Of a DNA stretch of 64,000 nt, positions 33,781 through 44,279 are shown in pieces. Under the pieces are notes generated by a model. It saw only the letters and a program-made list of their open reading frames with translations. It made no database searches and was not told where the DNA came from. Within the stretch, counting starts at the first letter, position 1. Each line of letters starts with the position of its first letter. A program made the position numbers and the translations under genes. The stretch is taken from contig NC_079134.1 of the NCBI RefSeq assembly GCF_945859705.1, positions 167,063,718 through 167,127,717 of the forward strand, written 5' to 3'. This stretch comes from Episyrphus balteatus. Its lineage: Eukaryota; Arthropoda; Insecta; Diptera; Syrphidae.

Positions 33781-36187
33781 TAAAGGCCCATTTCATAGCC
33801 AGCGAACGCACATAGGAGTATTTGCAGTAAAAACCTGGTCATAAGTCGATTTTCTGAAAATCAAAATTGACACCAAAAAGTTGTGTGCGAAGTATTTTGG
33901 TAAGTGTTATTCTATATGCGATATCAAAGTGTTGTGATAGAAATCTAAAAAAAATTAAATGGAGAATTCTTCTTCAGTTATTTATTAACGATATTAATAA
34001 AGTTTTGAAAAGGTTAGATGGTTTTTTCTATTTTAATTCGGGCTAAGAACTAGTATCTAAAAGCTTGATATTTTTGGTAAGTTATTATTTGAACTTTAAT
34101 GATTTTGTTTTAGTATATCCCGTTATTATGCGATGAATTGAAACTTATGAGTTAGTTTATATATTCTTTAACACAATGCAACAAAAATTGGGTGCTCTTA
34201 GGTGCTCTTTAGAAAATTGAGGATCAATTAGTTTTTCACTTTCTGATAGAAAATACTCCTTACTTTAGGCAACGTTTTTTTATTTTTAAATTAAGTTTAC
34301 TGATGTTATTAGTGTATTTTATTTTGGGTGATCTTAATTAAGGTTGGGGAAAAGAGAATAGTGGAGTAACTAAAGCTCAAAAATTGGCAATATTAGGGAA
34401 CCCGGCCGAACAGCTTAGATTTTGATGATCTTTTTCTTAAACGTCGGTAATTAAAAATACTTTAAAGTCTATAGATTAAAAATTGCCGGTGTTGCCGTTT
34501 TGATTTTTTAAATTTAATTGACGATTTTTGTGAACAAAAACAAATTTTTCTTAAATTTCATAAATTAATTGATGCCAAAAGATTGTCTAGGAAATTCAAG
34601 GAAAAAAATATATAGAAATGAGGGACAATCTTCCATAGTTCAAGCGATAGATTCAATTTTCTTATTAATTGACTTCAAACACAAAAAAAAATATTTGAAC
34701 ACAACGGCAACACCTACAATATTCAAATATACATTTTTTAAAAGCTAGAAGCTTAGTCATATATGTAAAATTAAAATTAAGTTAATTGAATGAAGGGCTT
34801 TTGAAAGAATGGTAATTGAACTCAGATTTTTGAAAAAAAAAATTATTGAAAAAATTTTAACATGTCGTTTTTTAAACTTGGTCGTAATATAAAATGCATT
34901 TATTTTAAAATTTTTTTGGCCGCATTTATTATGATTTCAAATTATAAAAGGAAATGTCAATATGTATTACGGTTCATTTTCGAAGAACTTTTTTTAATAA
35001 AAGTTTTGAAAAAAAATGTAACTTATTTTTTTTTAAAGTTCAACATCTAAACATAAAATTATTTTTTATTCATTTAATAACCCTTACTGTTGAAAGTTAA
35101 ATAGCAAAAATTTAAAGTTCCTATTTACCACAGTCTTTGAGAAAATTAAATATTTCAATGCAAAAATTCAGTTTTAATAAAAAAAAACCATTGAAATTGA
35201 AGTAATTTTTCATTTTTTTTTCAAAAGTGTGATATATTTTACCTTTTTTGCTTCGAAATTCAACTGATAATATTTATGGCCAAAAATTTTTTTTAATTTA
35301 TTTAAATCATATCATATTTTATTAGAAAAAGTTTGGAAAAAAGTCATTTTAAAATTTTCTAATAACATTTTTTTTTTAATTCTGAGTTTGAGGACCATTT
35401 TTTCAAAAAGTCTTGATTAAATTTAGTGGATTTAAATTTAAGAGATAAGAATGAGCTTCTGGCTTTTTAAATGTATTTTAAAATATTGCAGGTGTTGCCG
35501 TTGTTTTCAAAATATTTTGTTTGTGTTTGAGGTCAGAATGTTAGAAAATTGCATTTATCGCTTAAACGATGGAAGATTGTCCCTTACTGCCTTTTATATA
35601 TTTTCCTTAAATTACCTAGAGAATCTTTTGCTATCATTTGTTTTATGAAATTTAAGCAAAAAAATGGTTTTGTTAAAAAAAAAATTAATTTTAATTTTAA
35701 AAAACAATACGGCAACACCGGCAATTTTTAATCTATAGACTTTAAAGTATTTTTAATTACCTACGTTTGAAAAAAAAAATCGTCAAAATCAGAGCTGTTC
35801 GGTCGGGTTCCCTAATAATTTGCTTTAGTTACTCTGCTAGAAAAGAAACTGAGAATTGCTTATTAGGGATGAGGAAAAAAATTTGAGAAAAATAATGTCG
35901 ACAGGTGGAGTACAGGCCATTAATCAATTTTTTTAGTTTTTGGTAAAAAAAATAAAAATAACAAAAACTAGGTTTATATTGTATTTTCTTGTAGGAATAC
36001 TCATTATAACCAAAAATGATAACAAAAACCACGAAAAATAATTATGGCCAGGTTTTTGATGACAATACGGGTTTTTCTTCATACGTTTTCAATTTAATAG
36101 TGTGAAGGCGCCTAAAAGAACGTGTATCTAGCAATCGGCTATTCGGGCCGTTTACCCGGTTCCCGGCTATGTGTGAAATGGGCCTTA
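33781..36187. mobile_element. Middle element of the nested set, ends AAGGCCCATTTCA
   Basis: The left end taaaggcccatttcatagcc is matched inverted at the right by ggctatgtgtgaaatgggcc. The target duplication is not evident. It contains the complete family N element (34359-35839). The open frames inside (for example 34862-35050, 35451-35648) have no recognised signature. Confidence 0.6.
34359..35839. mobile_element. Inverted-repeat element family N, complete copy
   Basis: The terminal inverted repeats begin TAGTGGAGTAACTAAAGC at left and mirror at right. They run well over 100 bp, through 'agggaacccggccgaacagc' and 'actttaaagtctatagatta' to 'gccggtgttgccg'. The possible 8-bp duplication is imperfect (aaagagaa against gaaaagaa). 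The interior is non-coding. A truncated second copy lies at 25010-25797. The TAG-type terminus resembles the other hAT-like elements in this window. Confidence 0.72.
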
Positions 36188-36652
36188 GTCTCTAATCGTA
36201 ATTTATTGGTTAGTCGAAATTGCATCATGGCAAAATATAAACAAATGTAGAAAGTGAAAGTTTAATAACTGAAATTTATGATAACCGATATGAGTTCTTA
36301 CCAGAGTGAAGAGGAAAAAAAAATTCTCAATAAAATTACCTACATATTCCAATTTTCGAAAGGCTGCCTTATTTCACTTGGGTGTATTTCATGGCAAAAA
36401 AAAAATAATCTTTAGATTACTTCGTACCTAGATGAACATTTATAGTAAAAATGTTTATATTAAATAGTTTTTATTTTATTCGGGACTTAATTCCCATTTT
36501 CGACTAAAAATTTTAGGACTTCTGTTTCAGTAGGGTGGGACATAATTCAGGACTTATGACCCAGTAAAATGAGACATTAGTCCCTAAACAAAATTGGGGA
36601 CTTGTGTCCCGGGGACTTATGTCCCTGAGCCGTCAATTTCGTGTTTCTACAG

Positions 36653-37935
36653 CAGATCATTTAAAAGTAAATAATTCAATTAAAAAAATGTATTAATAGT
36701 AAGCCATTTTGCGGATGTTTAAAAAAAAAGTACCAACGCAAATCCATTAGAAAATCTCCATCTCCCAACTTGTTTTTAATCGAATCCTACCTAAGTTAAT
36801 ATTGATTAACTTTATACCTCACACCCACACCATTTATCAAGTCTTTAATTATATCATGTAACCACACCGTGAGAGTATAATAGTAGTAGATACATCAAAT
36901 CAAAAAAAAAAAAAAAAAGGTAGTTAAAAGTAACAGTTGGTGTATATCTTTTGTTTGAAGTTGAATGAACATTTTATACATGCCGCGAGAAACGGAAATT
37001 CTAACACAATGACGAACAACTTTGGCGCAGCAATGTGTCCCATTTCGAAGAAGAAGTTCTCCCAATCCCATATCCCAATATTATAATATGTAACTTTCTT
37101 GAAAACGTGTCCTCGAGGCTTTTCTTCCCTTGGGAGTCATTTCCATTTCCGTCTGCCTGTTACAGCGCACAGAATCATAGACAAAAATGGGAGTGTGTTA
37201 AATTTTGGGGAACGAGAAAATGGTGTTGCTCATTTTGTGTTAGGTTAGGCATACATAAACTTTGTGTGATATGTATAAGTTTTTAAGGGGGTAGGTTACA
37301 AGAAGAGAGAATGAAGATATGAATAAGAGGTACCTTAGATATACATATTATACCTTCATCTATATTGCTAAACAACTCAATGAACCGTTTCACCAAATTG
37401 TACTTTAATTTTCTTATGGGTGATGGAAACAAAAAGCTAGATCATAACTTTTACAACGACAACACGATTTGAGCGATTAAGTAAAAGGCAGCAACGAGTG
37501 TGTGGTTAACTTGGTTATATGCCGGAAGATAACGGTAGTTATGGTTTGAGGAACAAAAAAAGAGTTTAGATAATTCTAAACTTTGCAAAAAGTTGAGAAG
37601 TTATTTGGAAGGTATATTACCTACCTAAACTGTATGTGTCGTTTGGAATTGACATGAAAATTTAAAGAGAAATGATAAAGGTAAAAAGATAATTAAGGTT
37701 TTAGCAGAAAATGGCTGAAATATTGAACCGGTAAATGCGGCAATGAAATTGTAAAAGTTTTTTGAAGTTATACTTCTTATGGGAGGGTGAGTATGAAAAT
37801 TTACTTTTTGACAAGAATGTCAAAGGGATTATGACGCGATCACCCTGGGTAGCAGGGCTGTCGTTTCACCTTTAGAGTAGGCAGTACTTTAGTATTTAAA
37901 AATGCAGTACGCCGCAGTACGGCAAACATAAAACA
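36653..37935. other. Intergenic, no recognised gene
   Basis: Slightly less AT-rich in part (37030-37260). An 83-residue open frame at 37035-37286 has no signature. No element ends recognised. Confidence 0.35.
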
Positions 37936-37937
37936 CA

Positions 37938-38072
37938 CAACACGTTGCAAGTTACATGTTTCATGTGGCAAAATGCATGTGGCAAGTTGTATGTGGCAAG
38001 TTGCATGTGGCAAGTTGCATGTGGCAAGTTGTATGTCGCAAGTTGCATGTGGTAATTTCCATGTGGCAAGTT
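37938..38072. repeat. 14-bp minisatellite (gcaagttgcatgtg)n
   Basis: About nine to ten imperfect tandem units of gcaagttgcatgtg, with variants such as 'caagttgtatgtgg' and 'tcatgtggcaaaatgcatg'. It creates a repetitive minus-strand open frame (37840-38094, TCNLPHA-type repeats) that I do not regard as a gene. Confidence 0.85.
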
Positions 38073-38094
38073 GCCAGGGTTGCAAAAAGCTCAC

Positions 38095-39430
38095 ATTTCA
38101 GCTCAGCTCACAACTCAGCTCAAATTTGAGCTAGCTCACTTTTGAGCTAGGTACCATAGCTCAGGTCATTTGAGCTGAGCTGAAAGTGAGCTGAGCTGAA
38201 AGTGAGCGCCCCCAACTTCCAATGCCTATATTTCGGAATTTTTGAAGAAAATGAAAAAAAATTTTTTGATGCCAAAAGGTAGCGGGGACTCTAACCTACA
38301 TTTGGGTACAACTCTCATCCCTGTAGGTCCAAGCGTTCTCAAACCGGGAGAACTTAAAAGTAAAAAAAAATAGGCACGATTCTGATAAAATAGGCATGAT
38401 GTGGCGGTTTAACATGGAAGGCGATTTTTTAAAAATCTGATAATGTGCAAAGCGTAGGCATATGACACAAGCTATCATTTAGCATCACTCCCAAAAATTG
38501 CTCTCAAGAGGTTTAGCTTCCAGGAGCGTTCAAACATTCGGGGATTTTTCGAAAAAAAATTTTACCCCAACTTTCAAAGGCGATTTTCTCGGAATTTTGA
38601 AAAAAAATCGAAAAACCGGATTATACCACTATCGGGTAGCTGAGAATATAAGCTTTCATATGGCACCATTCCCCTGTCTCTAGATCAAAGCCTTCCAACG
38701 CCTATATCGCTGAATTTTGAAGAAAATGAAAATAAAATTTTTGGTGCCAAAAGGTAGCGGGGACTCTAACCTACATTTGGGTACAACTCCCATCCCTGTA
38801 GGTCCACGCGTTCTCAAACCGGGAGAACTTAAAAGTAAAAAAAAAATAGACACGATTCTGAAAAAAAAGGCATGATGTGGTGATTTAACATGGAAGGCGA
38901 TTTTTTAAAAATCTGATAATGTGCAAAGCGTAGGCCCATGACACAAGCTATCATTTGGCATCACTCCCAAAAATTGCTCTCAAGCGGTTTAGCTTCCAGG
39001 AGCGTTCAAAGATTCGGGGATTTTTCGAAAAAAAAATTTACCCCAACTTTCAAACGTGATTTTCTCGGAATTTTGAAAAAAGTCGAAAAACCGGATTGTA
39101 CCGGAATTTTTTTTTATGATAAAAAAAAAAATAGAAATATATTTACTATTAAAAAAACCAAGAAAAAAGATCACGAAAAATTATCTGTTTTATTTATAAA
39201 AATATCCATGTGTTAAAATAATTCCATTAATAACTAGAACCAAACATCTTAAGCTATTGTGTTTTATAAAAGTTTTAAATATCTTCATATTTCATTATAC
39301 TTTCCAAATAAAAATCAATGTATCTCTCACCCATCACAGTTCAGCTCAGCTCACTTTAGCTTAGCTCACCCAACAGCTCAGCTCAACCATCAGCTCAGCT
39401 CACTTTCAGCTCAGCTCAAATGAGCTGATG
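38095..39430. repeat. Composite repeat: inverted AGCTCA arrays around a ~480-bp tandem duplication
   Basis: Both ends are dense in 'agctcagctca' and its complement, in inverted arrangement: 38095-38205 and 39340-39428. Between them two head-to-tail units of about 480 bp start near 38223 and 38701. They share 'aaggtagcggggactctaac', 'tccctgtaggtcca' and 'cgttctcaaaccgggagaac'. The second unit is partly degraded after 39100. No gene. A foldback-type mobile origin is possible. Confidence 0.7.
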
Positions 39431-40589
39431 AAAGAATTAATTTATTGTTCACTTGATAAAAATGTAAAAAAACTAAGTGTGGATTAATTACTTAATAATA
39501 GAAATTAAAAATATCAAATGAAATTCATTTACATAATACTGAATGAGAAGTATAACTTCAGTCGCGTGTACATGTGTACACACACTCTTTTTTTTTTTGT
39601 TCTACAGGAGTAAGGCGAAGATGTTGCTTGATTAGTATATCTGAGTTATAGATATGAATTTATGTGAAAAACTAAGAACTTAAAAATTAAAAAACTTAAA
39701 AGATTAAACTAATAGTTTTGAACTTAAACTTAGACCACCCTGACTAAAAGCCTGAAGCTACAGTTCAACTTTTAATGTAAAACACTTGCAGATTTGAAAA
39801 ATTTGGTTAAATTCATGAATTGAAGATGAAGTAATTTGATAAAGAAAAAGACAATTTTATGCAAAATTTTCAAAAAAAGGCTTCTAAGAATAAAAGTTTC
39901 AGTGATATACTCGAAACTCTTTTTTGCATCTTTTGATGTTACACAGATCAAAAGACCTCCTGAAATTTAGCGGATTTTTGCATGTTTTTTTTTACCAAGA
40001 TGACTTCCATATGAAATTGAGCGGAAATCCACTTAATTTATGATAATAAGAAGATTTGTATTTGCAATTAATTTAATACGGAAGTTATCTTTGCAAAAAA
40101 AAAAAACATGCAGAAAACCGTTTTGGAGAACATTACGATAGAGAAACGTTAAGTATTTTAATCTTTATAGTTAATCCACTATCCAGTATTTTATACGAGT
40201 AGAAATCACTGTTTTTCTGTGTTTTATATGTTTTATTTCATTTCAAATAGTACCATACGAACTCATAATATGGTGCATGTTTTTGAGGTATTTTTTAACG
40301 TTTTTGATCTAATTTAACCAAAAGCAAAATAGTTTGGTCATCTTAAAAAAAGGAATTGGCCTTTTTATGAACAAATCCGAATATTATCAATTATTTTTTG
40401 ATAAAAAGTTGTGGTCAAAATATAATAATAAAATATGCGAACCCCTAAGAATATTCTGGTGTCAAAAACAAAAAATTTTCATTTCGATTAAGAACTAAAT
40501 TTTGAGAACTGAAAGCTGTATTTTTTTAAAAACATAATAAATATCTGAATTATTTTTTTCCACCGAAAATATCAGTTTTTCAATTTTTA
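39431..40589. other. Intergenic, no recognised feature
   Basis: AT-rich spacer with no gene, RNA or repeat boundary that I can support. Confidence 0.4.
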
Positions 40590-40635
40590 CTTTGCGATAT
40601 AGGTGCTATATATCAAGTTATGCATTCGTACAAAA

Positions 40636-42303
40636 AATAAAATGCACGACTGGGGCCGCACGTACTTGCTCTTATGATAAAAGTACCTTTTATGTCAAAG
40701 CTTTTTTGGAAAAATATTTTGAATTGGTTAAAATTTTATTTTTAAAGGAATTTCATAAGAAATGCAAAAATATGTAATCTTTTTTTTATAATTTCTTACG
40801 CCATATTTCCGTTATCCGTATTTTTGAGAAAAACTAAAAACGCAAATATGTTAGATTTACGTACAACATTAAGTGTGTTAAATTTAATCAAAATCGTTAG
40901 AGTCGTTTTCGATAAAATTGCAATAACTCTTTAACGATGCACGGGAAGAGCCGACATCAGCGATTTAAAAAAATTGTAATATCATATTTTCACTATATAC
41001 GTATTTTTTGAGAAAAACTAAAAACGCAGTTTTGTTAGATTTACGTACAGTATAACGTGGGTCAAATTTAATCAAAATCGTTAGAGCCGTTTTCGAGAAA
41101 ATTGCAATACCTCGAACACTTTGTATGGGAGGTACCTATATGTTTTAAGCGAGATATTAAAAAACAAAAAAAAAACAACCTTGGAAATTACGAAAAAATC
41201 ATCTGTACCAAATTTCAAGAAAATCCGTCTACCCGTTTAGGCTGCAGCTTCATGTACAGCTTTTTTTGACGACGCACAGACGCACCGACACGCACAGACC
41301 GACGAACGTCATGACGAAAACCACTTTTTCGGACTTCTCCATCATCGTAATGTTAGTTTTGATTAAAACCTCGAATTTTTTTTTTGACACGAAACCAATA
41401 CTTGCCCTATAGAGCAAGTTGAGATAACATGTTTCCATGACATTACGTTGTAAGAGAATGCCAAAAAAGTGGGTCCCGGAAGTCCGTCTGTCTGTCCGTC
41501 TGTCAGTCTGTCCGTCTGTCTGTCTGTAAACGAAGCTACAGCCTAAACGGATTGATTGATGTCACACTTGGTATGTAGCGTTATTTGGCTACTCTCCAGA
41601 GGGGTTTTTGGAATTAAATTTTTTGGACCAAAAATAACGTTACTTGTCTATACCGATTTTAGTAAAATTGAAATATCTTGAAAACGGCAACAACAATTTT
41701 GTTTAAAAATTCAAATGTTAGTCTTAAGCTAAGGTCTATCTTTTAATGAAAAAAAAATTTTGTGAAAATCATTATTAACGGTACCTGCCATAGAACCGTT
41801 TTTTTTTTTTTTTCAAATCCGATTATCTCCGAAACTGCTTATTCGATTTTAACGAAACTTTTTGTGAAGAATCATTTATATACCTAATATTCAAAAAAAA
41901 TAATTTTTAGATTTTGAAAAAAATTTTGAAAATTTTATTTTTGAAAAATCAAATTTTCGAAAACGGGACATTGAATTTTTTTTTAAATTTTGTTTTTAGA
42001 TGCTGATTTAGTGATTTCTACAAAATGGCTTACCAATTTTATTTTAAAACTTTTTTTTCAAAAAATTATTTATAAAAAATTAGTTTTTCAAAAAACGGCT
42101 CTAACGATTTTGAAATTTCTTTTTTTCTAATAATGCATTTTAATATATCAATCAAAACTGCATACTTGTTTTGGAGGGCAAAACGAATTTTATTTATTTA
42201 TTTATTTATTTTTTATTTCCAAATTTCTATATAAAAAGTTTTAAAAATTTAAGCAACTTTAACTCTAAGAGCAAGTTCGTGCGACCCAGTCGTGCATTTT
42301 ATT
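40636..42303 (+). mobile_element. Family W element, most complete copy
   Basis: Inverted ends: 'aataaaatgcacgactgggg' with 'cgcacgtacttgctctta' at left, and 'taagagcaagttcgtgcgac' with 'ccagtcgtgcattttatt' at right. Two halves can be told apart. Half a (to about 41400) has cagacgcac-type motifs. Half b (from about 41400) has a CTGT-rich run near 41485-41530. Half b recurs alone at 29860, and half a recurs at 42550. Non-coding. Confidence 0.7.
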
Positions 42304-42326
42304 CAAAATAGGAATACTATATGAAA

Positions 42327-42383
42327 GCTTCCATCCATCATCGCAAAGAAACGCAAACATCCATCATCGCAAAGAAACGCAAA
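42327..42383. repeat. Short direct repeat, two units of about 26 bp
   Basis: The block 'catccatcatcgcaaagaaa' plus 'cgcaaa' occurs twice in succession. Probably replication slippage next to the family W element. Confidence 0.7.
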
Positions 42384-43447
42384 CTCTTAACTTTTACTAA
42401 CTTTTGCAGATGTCATATAGACGGTACATTCATTTGTTGTGCCAATTTTCAGACTGGTGTAAATTTTTTTCATGGTTGCACTATGGCCTAAACTATCAAT
42501 AAAGTCAAAATAAGGTTTTTACAAAAAAAATCTCATAGTTCCTCGAAAAAATAAAATGCACTACTGGGGTCGCACGTACTTGCTCTTGCAGTTCAAAGCA
42601 CTTTTATGTTAGTTTACTTGTCAATTTTAAAAGCTGGCTCAACATAAATTTAAAAAAAAAATTATATTGGGGAAGAGCCGACATTTAGGGCAAAATTTTG
42701 TTAAATGAAAAAAAAAATTATTATTATATTTGACTTTTTTGGAAAAAATAAAAAAAAAAAATTTATTGCAATCGCTTTGAATATTACGTCTGCAAAGTTT
42801 AATCAAAATTGTTAGAGCCGTTTTCGAGATATTTGGTTTAAATTGAAAAATTTGTATGGGATGTACACTTTCTAAGAGAGATATAAAAAAACAGAAAAAA
42901 AAAACAACTTTCAAAATTCCATAAAAATCATCTGTACAAAATTTGAAGAAAATCAGTCCACGCGTTTAGGCTGTGGAAATGTGTACAGATTAGAGTGACC
43001 GCAACTCCCATAGAAAAAATTTTTTGTCGAATTTTTTTCGGGGGAACCCCATAAAATGTTCCGCCTTTGCAGATTTTTAGATAGCCAAAATTTCAGCTCG
43101 ATTGGATAACTCTAAATGGTGCCGACACTCGCTCAAAGTATCAAAAATCTCTGTTTTTTCACTGTTTTTCGAAGAAAATTAGCTCTAGCTCCCAAACAGA
43201 TCGGGTTATTTTCACTTTTTATATATTTAATTAAAGGTAGTGTTGTTACACATAATTCAGATGCTTTATTTGTTTAGTTTTACTAAAAAAGAAAAAAATT
43301 GTCATCAATTTAAATTTTCAGTACTTACCACAAAAAGAGCTGAAGTGCAAACTCGATTTAAAATTAAACTTTTTTTTAACTGTTTTATTCTGCGGATAGG
43401 GATAGAATGGATGTTTCTCTATCTCTGGGCCCTCGGGTAGCAAAAGT

Positions 43448-44179
43448 ATGAGGTATAGTCGTGGGGTGAAAGAGCTATTAACAATGAAATTTTCTTTGTT
43501 ATTGGATCGATGTAAGGCATCTGATAGAAATGCTTCTCGCATAATTATAGCTACAATAGAAGCACTAGGGCAAAATCCAATTGACTTTGTAGTTTCAAAA
43601 TCAAACTTACATTCAAAAAGAAAAAACTTTGGCTTGGTTTAATGCCCCAAGAGCTTATCTGGCTCCTAAACAAGATCTTTATCTTTTGCGTAATTGCATT
43701 GAATAACGCAAGATAGACAAAGATATTTCAGAGCAGGCAGGTCTGGCGTTCTTTGACCTTACTTTACCAGATGGCGAACAAAATTAGAAACGGCCAACAT
43801 AATTTTGAAAACCAGTGAAACGGAAACCAACAGAAAAGTAAATCCAAAGCTACAGACACACGAAGATGAACAATTTGTCACAGCAGGGTTAAAAAACATT
43901 GTGAACAAAGAAACATTGAACTTTTTCAGCCGATTGAAAATAGACACAAGTTTTCTCAAAGAACCTCCAAATCTTTGGCCCGAAAACCCGCATTTTAAAG
44001 AAGGCTTTAAAAAAGTGCAATCACTTAAAGTCGTAAATGACATCACAGAAAGAGGAGTCAAATTAATAACGGATTTTAATAACCTTTTAACTAAAGATGA
44101 GGAACAAAAACAATATGTACTTCAAGTAGTCAGTGAGTGCCGAAAATTGTATCCTGATGCTTCCAAAACTACTTTGTAA
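43448..44179 (+). pseudogene. Remnant of transposase-like protein of element F
   Basis: Two pieces of one protein survive. The N-terminal-like piece (43448-43642) includes LDRCKASDRNASRIIIATIE and ALGQNPIDFVVSKS. The C-terminal piece (about 43792-44179) includes LKVVNDITERGVKLITDFNN and LLTKDEEQKQYVLQVVSE, ending DASKTTL. The middle is missing or frame-broken around 43640-43790. From memory, proteins with these motifs form a widespread repetitive family in arthropods and cnidarians; I cannot give it a firm name and I infer a transposase role from its place between the inverted repeats. It cannot encode a full product. Confidence 0.65.
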
Positions 44180-44279
44180 ATCTGTTGATTAAATTTTTTT
44201 AGTATTTACTTCATTAATTATGTATAAGAAATGTAACACGATGTTATTTTTTTTTGTTTTTTAGGCCGTGTGTGAATTG

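Larger units (their letters stand above)
33696..36652. mobile_element. Outer element of a nested set, ends with CAGGGACATAAGTCCC
   Basis: The motif cagggacataagtccc at 33720 faces its inverse ending at 36627. Weaker inverted similarity continues outward ('cagcaaacacaa' against 'gaaacacgaaa'), giving the outer limits. Near both ends short 'gggacttatgtccc' variants recur. It contains the AAGGCCC-ended element and, inside that, the family N element. No target duplication is clear, so the class is open. Confidence 0.6.

Noticed and set aside
33781..36187. hAT-type 8-bp target duplication for the AAGGCCC element
   Set aside because: The flanks (tacagggt and gtctctaa) do not match.
37938..38072. 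CRISPR-like array
   Set aside because: Units are contiguous with no unique spacers, and the genome is an insect's.
37840..38094. 84-residue repetitive frame
   Set aside because: Created by the 14-bp minisatellite.
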